From: Hymenobacter terrenus
GTDB lineage: Bacteria > Bacteroidota > Bacteroidia > Cytophagales > Hymenobacteraceae
Assembly (NCBI RefSeq): GCF_000972495.1
Contig: NZ_LATM01000002.1
Span: 186,001 to 250,000, forward strand
Direction of reading: 5' to 3'
DNA length: 64,000 bases
Positions 8,973 to 17,588 of this stretch are shown in pieces. The notes below the pieces were generated by a model. The model did no database searches, was not told the DNA's origin, and was given only the letters and a program-made list of their open reading frames with translations. A program made the position numbers and the translations under genes. Every line of letters starts with the position of its first letter. Positions within the stretch are counted from its first letter, which is position 1.

Positions 8973-9986
8973 TTACGAGCATTGCAGTAAGTATTTCATG
9001 CCCGCCGGGTTGTTGTCGATGGCCGTGAAAATCGACTGCGCATCGGCCAGGGGCGCAATTTGCGTGATGAGTTTTTCCAGCGGCAGGGTGCCGCTTTCGG
9101 CTAAGGCAATGGCTTCTTCAAAATCCTGCGGCTCGTATACGCGCACGCCGATGAGCTGCAGCTCGCGCCAGAATACCCGGAATAAGTCCAGCGGCTTGGG
9201 GTCGGCGTGAATAGCTACCATCACCATTCGGCCCCGTGCGCGGGGCAGCTGCGTCATGGCGGCCACGCCGGCGGCCACACCCGAAACCTCGAACACCACG
9301 TCGGCCATGGCTCCTTTGGTGAAGCGCTCCACCTCCGCCAGCAAGTCCGTCGTGCTCGGATTAACCACCGCCAAACCCAAGGATTCGGCCATCTCCAAAC
9401 GGGCGGCATTTACTTCTGAAATGAGGACATGAGCGCCCTTCTGCCGGGCTACCAGCGCGATGAGTATCCCGATGGGGCCGCCGCCGATGACGACGACGTG
9501 CTCCTCGGCCTGCACCTGGCCCAGGCGAACGTCGTGGCAGGCTACGGCCAAGGGCTCAATCATGGCGCCCAAGGTCAGGGGCAGGTTGTCGGGGAGGCGG
9601 TGCAGGGTGTGAGCTGGCACATTCCAATGCGTCTGCATACCACCAGGCGTATCGATGCCAATAAATTTTAGGTTTTTGCCGATGTGGTGCTGTCCGTTGT
9701 CGGACGGGTCCTCGGTGCCAGGCTGCAAGGGCCGCACGGTCACCCGGTCGCCCACTTGCCAGCCGGTCACGCCCTCGCCCAAGGCAGTGATTTCGGCCGA
9801 TACTTCGTGGCCAATGACTTGCGGCAACGACAAGCGGTGCGGCATGGCCCCGTGGTAGATGTGAACATCCGTGCCGCAGACGCCACAGTAGGCCACCTGC
9901 AGCTGGACCTCGCCCGGCTGGGGTGCTACGGCAACAGCAGGCTCTAGGCTGAAAGATTGATTACCAGTAAAATGAAGCGCGTTCAT
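8973..9986 (-). CDS. Medium-chain zinc-type alcohol/polyol dehydrogenase lacking the structural-zinc cysteines
   Basis: 337 residues, MDR superfamily, most like sugar-acid and polyol dehydrogenases (L-idonate, L-gulonate or galactonate 5-dehydrogenase types). The catalytic zinc site is intact: C37 in CGVCGTDVH, H60-E61 in GHE, and the Glu of MIEPLAVACHDV. The Rossmann motif is VVIGGGPIGILIALVARQKG. The lobe that normally holds four cysteines reads PLQPGTEDPSDNGQHHIGKN (from about residue 87) with none left, so the structural zinc is lost. It is the last gene of the SDR-RraA-lyase-VOC operon and 39 nt past the VOC gene. It would oxidise or reduce a sugar acid from that pathway with NAD(P); the specific substrate is inferred from context only. 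Confidence 0.82.
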   Translation of the reverse strand: MNALHFTGNQSFSLEPAVAVAPQPGEVQLQVAYCGVCGTDVHIYHGAMPHRLSLPQVIGHEVSAEITALGEGVTGWQVGDRVTVRPLQPGTEDPSDNGQHHIGKNLKFIGIDTPGGMQTHWNVPAHTLHRLPDNLPLTLGAMIEPLAVACHDVRLGQVQAEEHVVVIGGGPIGILIALVARQKGAHVLISEVNAARLEMAESLGLAVVNPSTTDLLAEVERFTKGAMADVVFEVSGVAAGVAAMTQLPRARGRMVMVAIHADPKPLDLFRVFWRELQLIGVRVYEPQDFEEAIALAESGTLPLEKLITQIAPLADAQSIFTAIDNNPAGMKYLLQCS

Positions 9987-10025
9987 GAAAAATAGTGAGT
10001 TAGCAAATAAGCCGGGAAAAGTAGA

Positions 10026-10436
10026 TCAGGCGGAGAGAGGGCCGCGCTCGAGAAGTTGCAGCATATTGCCTTCGGGGTCGTAGAAATTGCGGACACGCCC
10101 GCCGCCGATGGCGTTGGTTGGCTCGCCGCCCCAGCGCACGCCGTGTTGGTCGAGGTGACGGATGGCCTGCTCGAGGTCGATAATCCGGAGGGCTACGTGC
10201 GACCAGCCGGGCGTCCAAGTCGTGCGCTCGGGCCGCACTGTTTCGTCGCGGGGCATGATTTCAAGGAGCGTATTATCGGGAGCCCGCAGCATCCACACCA
10301 CTTTGGGTGAGCCGGCAGTTTGGTGCCGAAACCAGCGGGTGTAGCCCAACACGGTGCAGTACCACTCGGTCAGCGCTTCGACGTCCTCCGCTGCCAGGCC
10401 GGGGTGGTCCACCCCCGTAAAAGTCAGTTCATTCAT
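10026..10436 (-). CDS. VOC-family (glyoxalase/dioxygenase fold) protein
   Basis: 136 residues with two beta-alpha-beta-beta-beta modules. The likely metal ligands are H11 (VDHPGLAAEDVE), E59 (NTLLEIM) and H80 (GWSHVALRI). The fourth position, in DPEGNMLQLLE, is Q127 where most family members have Glu. VOC proteins are metal-dependent isomerases, epimerases, lyases or dioxygenases. In this operon a role on a sugar-acid intermediate, such as isomerisation or ring opening of an unsaturated uronate, is plausible but not shown. It lies 11 nt past the heparinase-like gene in the same transcript and has no signal peptide. Confidence 0.78.
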   Translation of the reverse strand: MNELTFTGVDHPGLAAEDVEALTEWYCTVLGYTRWFRHQTAGSPKVVWMLRAPDNTLLEIMPRDETVRPERTTWTPGWSHVALRIIDLEQAIRHLDQHGVRWGGEPTNAIGGGRVRNFYDPEGNMLQLLERGPLSA

Positions 10437-10447
10437 TCCTAAGGTGG

Positions 10448-12574
10448 TTATGAGGTGAGGCGCGAGCCACCACTAGTGGTAAGGTGGTAATCAGTTTCGT
10501 TGGTCTCCTCTACCTGCCACTCGCCTTGCGTGGTTTGCAATTGCAGGCGCAGGGGCGTTAGTTGAGGTAGGAATAACGTGAAAGCTTGGTCGGCGTTGCG
10601 AATGGTCCAGGATTCCGGACTGCTTTCCAACTGCCAGTTGGCTAGCTCGGCTGCTTCATCAGCAACAATGATGTGAAGGCGGTGGGTGGCACGCGCCGGG
10701 GCTGTGTCGGTGAAACGGAACAGCAGCCCGCTGCCGGGCAGTCCCTCGCCCAATTGCGCCGGTTCGGGATGATACGCGTCGTGCATGTATGCGTACACTG
10801 GCCCGGCCGGGGCTGCTAGCTTCCCCGTTGGGGTGCCGGTGTGCCAGAGTCGCAGCCCGACGCCGTGCCGGGTGGCCTGCACCTCGCCGGGCGTGGCGTA
10901 TATCTGCGTTGCGTCGTCCCGGTTATTAATCAGCCAGTTCCAGACCGTAGTAACGGGCTCCGCAGCCCTGATTCGGTCGAGTACAAAGGTGACATTCGAA
11001 CCGCATTGCAGCCAGAGCCGGGTGAATTCCTCTATCGGGCGGTCATACGAAGCGGCTACTTCCGACACCACCAGGGAAACATTGCCCACGCGCTGCGTGG
11101 CCCGTAACCGCCCGCCCCGCTCCACGGGTGGGCCTACGGTGCCATCGGCTTTAATTACTCGTCGGGAAAGGACATTGCGTTGTTCGAGGAGCTTGATTTT
11201 AGCTAAATCCTCCTGCAAGCCCAGCCCGTCCTGTTCGATGAGAAACGTGCAGGAGTTGTGCGTTTGGGTAGCGCTTTCCACCCCATGAATCAGGTTGCGA
11301 TAGCAGCTGTGGCCAGGGTCGGCTAGGAGCCGCTCACGGCCATATGCCAGCAGGAAGCTATTCAAATCGCCCTGCAAGTGACCAGGCGCGAAGCAGCCCT
11401 CGTTCATGCCGCCCTGAATGGCCACCACAGATTTGCCATCCCAGCCGTCCCGTACGAAGGTGTTGCCGTTGGCGTAGGCAGCTGTCAGGGGCAGTTTGGC
11501 TTCATCTGGAAAGAGTGCCGCCGGTTGGCGAGTCAGCAGTGGCAGGGTCAGAAAGCCCCAATCGTTGACCATGCCGAAGGTGGCCAGGAAGTGCGGCCCC
11601 TGTGTGGGGCAGGGCTCGTAGTAGGTCTGGAATAAACCCCGGGCCAGGCCGGCCTGCACGGGGTCGTCGTAGCGGGCCGCCACGTGCAGTAGCAAGTCGC
11701 CAGAAGGGCGGAACAGGGCGGCGGAGTCGTTGAAATTGACGGCCCGGGCGCGGTCGTCGGGTCCCCAGCCGCTCAAGGGGCGGCGGTAGAGCATGCTCTG
11801 GGCCATCCAGCCCATGCCGCGCCCGTAAGCGGCCACATCCAGAGCCTCGGCCCGCGTTGGGTACTTGCGAATCAGGGCCTCGTGGGCCAGCATCAGCGCG
11901 TTGGCCAGGTAGTTACCGTATTGCAGCGACTCCCCGTAGGAACCGTCGGGCTGGAAGGCCTGGGCCATGCGGGCCAAGTCAGGCAGCAGTTCGTCCAACA
12001 GCTCTTCGTCGCCCAGGGCGGCGGCGGCCACGGTAGCGCCCGAAGTCATGATGCCGCGCCAGTTGGCCAAGTGGGTGTTTTGCTGGAGCCAGCGGCGGCA
12101 CAGCACGATGCCCTTTTCGTAGAGCGCCTGCTTTGCTTCCTCTTGCTCATCCTCACTCAGCACCTCGGGAGCCAAGTCCAGCACGGCCGCGACCCCCCAG
12201 CAGAGGTGAGCGGTTTCAAGGTGACCTGTGAACGGCTCGGTGTGGCTGCGAAACCACGGGCCAACCCAGTCGGCGACGGGCCGCCGGGCAGTACGCATTG
12301 TTTCCTCGCGTAGCCACTGCCCTAGCTCCTCGGTGGGGGCCAAGGCATGTTCCATTGCCGCATCCGACAGGTATTCGGCGGCCGGATACCACCAGCCCAG
12401 CCGGCCCCGGTCGGTGCCGTCGGGCTCGGTGGCCAGGGCGGGCGCGGCTAGTCGGGAGGCCACGCGCTGCGCCAGGGCCTCCCGAAACTGACCAACAACC
12501 GCATCAGAGCTATTCAAAATGGCTTCCTTCTCGGTTTCGGTCAGGAAGATGCGGCGGGTTTGAACGGCCTCCAT
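10448..12574 (-). CDS. Heparinase II/III-family lyase-like protein, cytoplasmic
   Basis: 708 residues with no signal peptide (starts MEAVQTRRIFLTETEKEAIL). The N-terminal half is an alpha/alpha toroid (WWYPAAEYLSDAAMEHALAP, HLANWRGIMTSGATVAAAAL). The C-terminal half is the beta-sandwich of heparinase II/III-like lyases (NTFVRDGWDGKSVVAIQGG, then GHLQGDLNSFLLAYGRERLLADPG, with H399 in the conserved HxxxD/N segment). Related enzymes (PL12, PL15, PL17, PL21) cut uronate-containing glycans by beta-elimination. Absence of an export signal suggests it finishes imported oligosaccharides to monomers, like intracellular oligo-alginate lyases. Its ATG overlaps the RraA gene stop by one base (TAATG), so the two are translationally coupled. 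The substrate is unresolved. Confidence 0.78.
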   Translation of the reverse strand: MEAVQTRRIFLTETEKEAILNSSDAVVGQFREALAQRVASRLAAPALATEPDGTDRGRLGWWYPAAEYLSDAAMEHALAPTEELGQWLREETMRTARRPVADWVGPWFRSHTEPFTGHLETAHLCWGVAAVLDLAPEVLSEDEQEEAKQALYEKGIVLCRRWLQQNTHLANWRGIMTSGATVAAAALGDEELLDELLPDLARMAQAFQPDGSYGESLQYGNYLANALMLAHEALIRKYPTRAEALDVAAYGRGMGWMAQSMLYRRPLSGWGPDDRARAVNFNDSAALFRPSGDLLLHVAARYDDPVQAGLARGLFQTYYEPCPTQGPHFLATFGMVNDWGFLTLPLLTRQPAALFPDEAKLPLTAAYANGNTFVRDGWDGKSVVAIQGGMNEGCFAPGHLQGDLNSFLLAYGRERLLADPGHSCYRNLIHGVESATQTHNSCTFLIEQDGLGLQEDLAKIKLLEQRNVLSRRVIKADGTVGPPVERGGRLRATQRVGNVSLVVSEVAASYDRPIEEFTRLWLQCGSNVTFVLDRIRAAEPVTTVWNWLINNRDDATQIYATPGEVQATRHGVGLRLWHTGTPTGKLAAPAGPVYAYMHDAYHPEPAQLGEGLPGSGLLFRFTDTAPARATHRLHIIVADEAAELANWQLESSPESWTIRNADQAFTLFLPQLTPLRLQLQTTQGEWQVEETNETDYHLTTSGGSRLTS

Positions 12575-13290
12575 TAGAAGTAGCCGCCGTTTTTCACGAC
12601 GTCCGTCGGCTTCATGCCGCTCTCGACCATCTGCCGGATGTCTTCCTCCTTGTGCAGAATGCTTTCGGCGGCAATCAGCACGTCGTAGGCAATGGCCTGT
12701 GGGATGGAAATGACGCCGTCAACATCACCAAAAATCCAGTCGCCGGGTTGCACTTTCACCTCGCCCATGAGCACAGGCTTTTGGTAGTGATACATGCGGA
12801 ATCGGCCCAGCATGCCGGTGTTAGCCTTGTACTTGTGGAACACCGGGAAGCCCAGCTCCAGAATCGCCATGGTGTCGCGGATACCGTTGACGATGGCGCC
12901 GCGGCATTTGAGTTTGAGGGCAGCCAGCGTCATCACCTCACCCCACTGCGAGGTCACGGTGTCGCCGCTGCAGTCCCATACCACCACCGAATCGGGGTGC
13001 AAGTCTTCGAGCATCTGCGCGCGCATCTCAAACTCGCCTTCGGTGGTGATGTCCGGCCCACCTTTGACGGTGAAGGCCAAGCCCGCCATCTTCATCTCTT
13101 CGCGCAGGGGCGCAAATTCAGAGGGCAAGCTGGTAGCGTGCATGTTGTAATTGAAACGCAGCACATCGTTGACCGCGCCCGTGTAAAGGGCGAGGTAACG
13201 TTCCCGCATTTCGGCTACCGAGATTGGGAAGAGGGAGGCGGGCTCGTGTAAGCCATTGGCCTGAATAGAGGGGGCAGGGGTAGTAATCAT
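12574..13290 (-). CDS. RraA-family protein (aldolase/decarboxylase-like)
   Basis: 238 residues, RraA/demethylmenaquinone-methyltransferase-like fold. Visible marks are GLAFTVKGGPDITTEGEFEM, VVWDCSGDTVTSQWGEVMTLAAL and the active-site segment GAIVNGIRDTMAILELGFPV with the Arg-Asp pair. Family members without the RNase-E-inhibitor role are metal-dependent aldolases or decarboxylases on 4-hydroxy-2-oxo acids. In a sugar-acid operon a retro-aldol step, or cleavage of a keto-deoxy acid, fits best. Its start overlaps the SDR stop by 4 nt (ATGA) and its stop overlaps the next start by 1 nt. The family is firm, the reaction inferred. Confidence 0.82.
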   Translation of the reverse strand: MITTPAPSIQANGLHEPASLFPISVAEMRERYLALYTGAVNDVLRFNYNMHATSLPSEFAPLREEMKMAGLAFTVKGGPDITTEGEFEMRAQMLEDLHPDSVVVWDCSGDTVTSQWGEVMTLAALKLKCRGAIVNGIRDTMAILELGFPVFHKYKANTGMLGRFRMYHYQKPVLMGEVKVQPGDWIFGDVDGVISIPQAIAYDVLIAAESILHKEEDIRQMVESGMKPTDVVKNGGYF

Positions 13291-13988
13291 CCGGCTAAGA
13301 ATTTCATGTTGTCAAAATTGATTTCCCGAATCACTACATACTCGGGCTGACTGAGTACGAAGGTGATGACGCGGGCTACGTCGTCGGCTTGTAAGAATTT
13401 TTCGCGAGCCACCTGGCGGTCGCCCCAGTAATTGCTGTCGGTGGGGCCGGGGTTCACGTCGGTCACTTTGATACCGTGCTTGAGCACTTGGTCGGCTAGG
13501 CCGCTGCTCAGGCCGCGGGCCCCGAACTTAGAGGCGCAGTAGAGCGGCGCGCCGGGATTGGTGCGCTGCCCGGCCATCGATACTACGGAGAGAATATGGC
13601 CCTGCTGGCGGGGCTTCATCAGCCGCAGCGCTTCGCGGTTGCAGAGGAATACGCCGCGCATGTTGGTGTTCACCATGCGCTCATATGTTTCGAGGTCGGT
13701 TTCGGCCAGGTCGGGAGTAGGCAGGCCCAGGCCGGCGTTGTTGATGAGGACGTCGACGGTGCCGTAGGTTTCCACGCAGAGGCGGAAGGCAGCTTGCACG
13801 TCGGCTTCGTTGCCGACATCGCCGAGGAAAGACGTAAGGGCAGGATTAGGCAACTCATCGACCAAGCGGTTCTTCCGGCTGAAGTCGAATACCTTGGCAC
13901 CCTGGTCGAGCAGCTGGCGCGCCGTAGCCCGCCCGATGCCCGAAGAAGCTCCGGTGATGAAGATGACCTTGTTTTCTAAATTACTCAT
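13287..13988 (-). CDS. Short-chain dehydrogenase/reductase
   Basis: 233 residues, classical SDR: cofactor motif TGASSGIG near the N-terminus, NNAG at about 86-89, and the catalytic YCASK. It is the first of five overlapping or nearly touching cytoplasmic genes (SDR, RraA, heparinase-like, VOC, MDR). An NAD(P)H-dependent reduction of a 4-deoxy-5-keto uronate, as done by SDRs in alginate operons, is a reasonable reading but not proven by sequence. A 214-nt gap separates it from the symporter gene upstream. Confidence 0.85.
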   Translation of the reverse strand: MSNLENKVIFITGASSGIGRATARQLLDQGAKVFDFSRKNRLVDELPNPALTSFLGDVGNEADVQAAFRLCVETYGTVDVLINNAGLGLPTPDLAETDLETYERMVNTNMRGVFLCNREALRLMKPRQQGHILSVVSMAGQRTNPGAPLYCASKFGARGLSSGLADQVLKHGIKVTDVNPGPTDSNYWGDRQVAREKFLQADDVARVITFVLSQPEYVVIREINFDNMKFLAG

Positions 13989-14202
13989 GTGTTTTGGTTA
14001 GCGGGTAGTTTGGTGTAAGTTAGGGAATGTGGAAAGGTCCTCTCGCTCCGACCCCAGTCTGCTTGGAACGCGAAGCCCAAAAGGGGAAATTTTGGATAAG
14101 AATTGAGTGAAGCGGGAGGCAAGGGGCAAAACAATTCATTTCTAATGCTTTACTATTTAAGAACTTTTGTCCTCCTCTCTGCAAGAGGGGCGCAGCTCTC
14201 AC

Positions 14203-15909
14203 TTAGTGCGTAGCCATGGCTTCCTCCGGAACTTGAGGAATAGTAGGGGAGGGCGAGGACGCGGAATTTCGCGTCCAGTACCACAGAACACCTGATAGAA
14301 CCAGGCATATGACGCCCGCGCCGAAGGCGAACTTGCCGCTGGTCTGGCCCAGCGAAGGACCGCTCATGACCATGAACAAGCCCCCCGTCACGGCGAGAGC
14401 TACGGCGTAGAGGCGATTCATGGAACGCATGAACACGGGGTCCTCCACAGGCTTTTCAGCTTCGGTGAGAGGAGTGGCTATGCGCCGGAAGAACTTGTCG
14501 ACCCGCTCGCGGTAGGCGGGGTCTGACGACTCCACCAAACCCGAGCCCAGGAATACAGCTACGCAGACTACAATTTCGATGAATGTCGCCATTTCCCAGG
14601 AAACCGAAGGCGTGGCATTCAGCACCAGACCAATAATCATCCCAATGAGTACCGTGGCCAGCGCCCCAGCCGGCCGGGGCCGCTTCAGCACGACACCCAG
14701 TACCAGGGGTAGCGTCATTGGGATGGCGAAGAGGCCGGTAAACAGCTTATTAGCTTCGAAAGCCCCGCCGAATCCGCCCACGGTGAGGGCCCCAAATGTA
14801 ACCACGCCGCCCAGCGCCAGAGTCATCAGCCGGCCCACCCATAGGGTTTGCTTGTCGGTAGCATTTTGGTTGAAAAGGCGCTGGTAGATGTCGCGCGTCA
14901 GCACGCCTGCCGTCACGTTGTACTCGCCGCTGAGCACCGACATGGTGGCCGCGAACATGGCCGCCACCATCAGGCCCATAATGCCTTCGGGCAGTAGCTT
15001 GAGACACACGCTGACGTAGGCCATCTCAGGGTTAGCCAAGTCTGGCAAAATGGCGCGCGCCGCGATGGAAGGGAACAGGAAGATGACCGGGAACAGGAAG
15101 AAGAACACGGCTGTTAACAAGCCTTGCTTCTGGCTAGCCCGCTCGTCGCGCACGCTGTAGAAGCGCTGAATAAACGTCCAGTTGCCGCTGTACTTCACCA
15201 ATATCATGAGGTAGTACACGCCCACGTAGAAAGGCATGCCCTTGGGTCCGTTGAAGGGGTCGAAGTGGGCTGGAATTGTGGTCATTAGCTTGGTTAGTCC
15301 CCCCGAGGCCTGAATGGTGAGCGGCACCAGAATTAGGGTCGCCACCATCAGAATGATGAACTGCACCACATCGGTAACGACTACTGCCCACAGACCGCCC
15401 GCGATGGTGTAGAGCGCCACGATGATGCCGCAGCCCAGAATGGCTTGCTCTAGGCTCAAGCCAGCGGCCGTTTTCACAAATAAACCGAGCGCGTAGAGCC
15501 GCACCATGTTGTCGAGAATCTTGAAAAACACGCCGCCCCAGGCGAATACCTGCCGTACCGGCGCATTGAAGCGCTTTTCGAGCAGCTCCATTGGGGTCAT
15601 AACGCCTGCTCGGCGCCAGCGCTTGGCAAAGATGGCTACACCCACTAAGGCCGGCAGCACCGTGCTCCAGATGAGTGTGAGGGCCACGAAACCATGCTGA
15701 TAAGCAATGCCTGCATAAGCCACAAACATAAAGGTGCTGAACTTCGTCATGAAGTTACTGATGGCTCCCGACACCCAAGGAATGGCGTTGCCGCCCTTGA
15801 AGTAGTCGCCGATATTCTTGATGAACTTGCCCAGGAACAAGCCAATGCCTGCCATCAGCGCCATGTAAATGGCAATGGCCCAGTAGTCTAATAATTTGAG
15901 AGTCTGCAT
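14203..15909 (-). CDS. Sodium:solute symporter (SSS family)
   Basis: About 568 residues from the ATG at 15909, which opens on MQTLKLLDYWAIAIYMALMAGIG. The longer reading frame to 15990 would add a non-membrane leader. There are 13-14 hydrophobic helices. SSS features include GLFLGKFIKNIGDYFKGG (family YFLGGR-like region), WVSGAISNFMTKFSTFMFV, and GLMVAAMFAATMSVLSGEYN, typical of the sugar and sugar-acid branch. It would import a small saccharide or uronate with sodium across the inner membrane, between the outer-membrane SusCD pair and the cytoplasmic catabolic enzymes of this locus. A small GC hairpin at about 14172-14189 follows the gene. Confidence 0.88.
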   Translation of the reverse strand: MQTLKLLDYWAIAIYMALMAGIGLFLGKFIKNIGDYFKGGNAIPWVSGAISNFMTKFSTFMFVAYAGIAYQHGFVALTLIWSTVLPALVGVAIFAKRWRRAGVMTPMELLEKRFNAPVRQVFAWGGVFFKILDNMVRLYALGLFVKTAAGLSLEQAILGCGIIVALYTIAGGLWAVVVTDVVQFIILMVATLILVPLTIQASGGLTKLMTTIPAHFDPFNGPKGMPFYVGVYYLMILVKYSGNWTFIQRFYSVRDERASQKQGLLTAVFFFLFPVIFLFPSIAARAILPDLANPEMAYVSVCLKLLPEGIMGLMVAAMFAATMSVLSGEYNVTAGVLTRDIYQRLFNQNATDKQTLWVGRLMTLALGGVVTFGALTVGGFGGAFEANKLFTGLFAIPMTLPLVLGVVLKRPRPAGALATVLIGMIIGLVLNATPSVSWEMATFIEIVVCVAVFLGSGLVESSDPAYRERVDKFFRRIATPLTEAEKPVEDPVFMRSMNRLYAVALAVTGGLFMVMSGPSLGQTSGKFAFGAGVICLVLSGVLWYWTRNSASSPSPTIPQVPEEAMATH

Positions 15910-15991
15910 CGGGTGGAGTAGGAGTGGAAGGAAGAAAGGGAAGGTAGGACGACGGGAAGGGACGCTGACTGAAATGCAAGGTTTACACAAA

Positions 15992-17506
15992 CTACATCAG
16001 CTTGACCAGGCTTTTATCAGCAATTAGAATGGGAGCGTCATACACCGGGATGTCGGTGAATGTGTATACATTACCAGTCTTTTTCCATTGCGAAGCCGGG
16101 ATTTCGTACACTCGCCCACTGATGATATCAACGTAGACCGGCTGGTCGAAATTGGAATTAGCGAAAGTGAAAGTCAGGTTACGAGTCTTGTTCGATTCGA
16201 CCGGAATGTAGTCGTCAGACCAGATGGTGAACAGCTGCTTTTTGGTCGTGGCATGTTGGTAGCCATACACGGCTAGGCTCCGGTCGGTACCCTTGGTATA
16301 GGCTACTTCAGTTGGGTTCTTCGGCACCGCGTTCTGGTTATGAGTGGGCTCTACTCGCTTGATTCGTTCCAGGGAGCGGTCAAAAATCGAGGTTACGTTT
16401 TGAATGGAGTAGTAGGCGATTTTAGGCCGAATAATCTTTTTAGTAGAGTCCGACTTGATGATGCCCTTGTAGTTGAGTCGGTTAATCGGACCATTGGTGT
16501 AGGCCATTTCAATGATGCTGAACACGCTCGATTCGATGTCGTGGCCCAAGTCGCCGAGCATACGGCGTGTATCCCACTTAGCTTGGGTCAGCTCCGACCA
16601 CTCGTACTCGCCCAAGGCCCCTCGCCCGTCGCCACTGCCCGAGGGCGCCCCATTCTCACCCTGCCGCAGCGGCATGTTGGGCGCGTACTTATGCAGAATA
16701 GCTTGCAACTCCATCACCTTGGGGTAGTGTGAGTCGGGATTGTAGGTGTAGTCGTGGTAGGTGATGTTGTCGAACAGCTTCAGCTTACCTTTATCAGCCA
16801 GGCTTTTGAAAAAAGCATCGGCGTACTCCAAGCCAATATGGCCCAAGGCCAAACCTGAAACTTTGGCTTCGGGCTGAATGCGCTTGAGGATGTCAATAGT
16901 GCGGATATGCAGGGCCGCGGCTTTTTCAGGGGTATTTTCAAGATTGTCACTGAAATTGGGCTCGTTCCAGATTTCCCACTCGGTCACCTTCGTTTTGTAG
17001 CGCTTCACCAGTGCCTCTACCCATTTATCCCAGGCCGCTAGAGCCTCCGGCGATGCAGGGACCCCGGCTCCCAGATTAGAGCCGCCGCCACCGGGGTAGT
17101 TATGGTTGCCGTAGGATATCTGCAGCCAGGGCTTCAGACCTCGCTTGGTAGCATCGTTGATAATTCGGTCGAGCCAGGCCCAGTCGTATTGGCCCTTGAT
17201 TTTTTCGGTTTTGTCCCAGCCGGCCTGCATCCGAAGACGCTTAATGCCCAGTGGGGCGATATAGGTTTTATACTGCTCGTAGTCGGTGAAGTCCCGGTCC
17301 AGCGTTTCACAGCCAATCAGCCAGTTCGAGTCCGTAATTTCGGCCGTGTTGCGCGGCATGACCGTACCCAGCCGGGGAAAGGAAACTTCGAAGTCTGTTT
17401 TCACCCGGTCCGGACTAGTGTCAATTTTTTGCGCAAGCGAGTTAGCAGCACAGATTGACAGTGCTGCTACCATCACTAAGCTCCTTTTCGGCAACGTATT
17501 CTTCAT
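15992..17506 (-). CDS. Secreted GH39-like (clan GH-A) glycoside hydrolase
   Basis: 504 residues from the ATG at 17506, which starts the signal peptide MKNTLPKRSLVMVAALSICAANSLA. It is a (beta/alpha)8 barrel with clan GH-A catalytic glutamates: acid/base E182 in WEIWNEPNF and nucleophile E284 in LRQGENGAPS. The 102-residue spacing and the WNEP and GENG contexts resemble GH39 and related xylosidase/mannanase-type enzymes. A C-terminal beta-sandwich follows from about 400. It is about 82 nt past its paralogue (17589-19010) and 82 nt before the symporter. It probably trims oligosaccharides in the periplasm. The precise GH family and bond are uncertain. Confidence 0.8.
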   Translation of the reverse strand: MKNTLPKRSLVMVAALSICAANSLAQKIDTSPDRVKTDFEVSFPRLGTVMPRNTAEITDSNWLIGCETLDRDFTDYEQYKTYIAPLGIKRLRMQAGWDKTEKIKGQYDWAWLDRIINDATKRGLKPWLQISYGNHNYPGGGGSNLGAGVPASPEALAAWDKWVEALVKRYKTKVTEWEIWNEPNFSDNLENTPEKAAALHIRTIDILKRIQPEAKVSGLALGHIGLEYADAFFKSLADKGKLKLFDNITYHDYTYNPDSHYPKVMELQAILHKYAPNMPLRQGENGAPSGSGDGRGALGEYEWSELTQAKWDTRRMLGDLGHDIESSVFSIIEMAYTNGPINRLNYKGIIKSDSTKKIIRPKIAYYSIQNVTSIFDRSLERIKRVEPTHNQNAVPKNPTEVAYTKGTDRSLAVYGYQHATTKKQLFTIWSDDYIPVESNKTRNLTFTFANSNFDQPVYVDIISGRVYEIPASQWKKTGNVYTFTDIPVYDAPILIADKSLVKLM

Positions 17507-17588
17507 TCGGGGCAGACGGGTTTCAACTAGATAAAGCAGTTCGAACATTAGAAGAGAGCTAGTAAAGCCATACAGTGTTTATCAAGTG

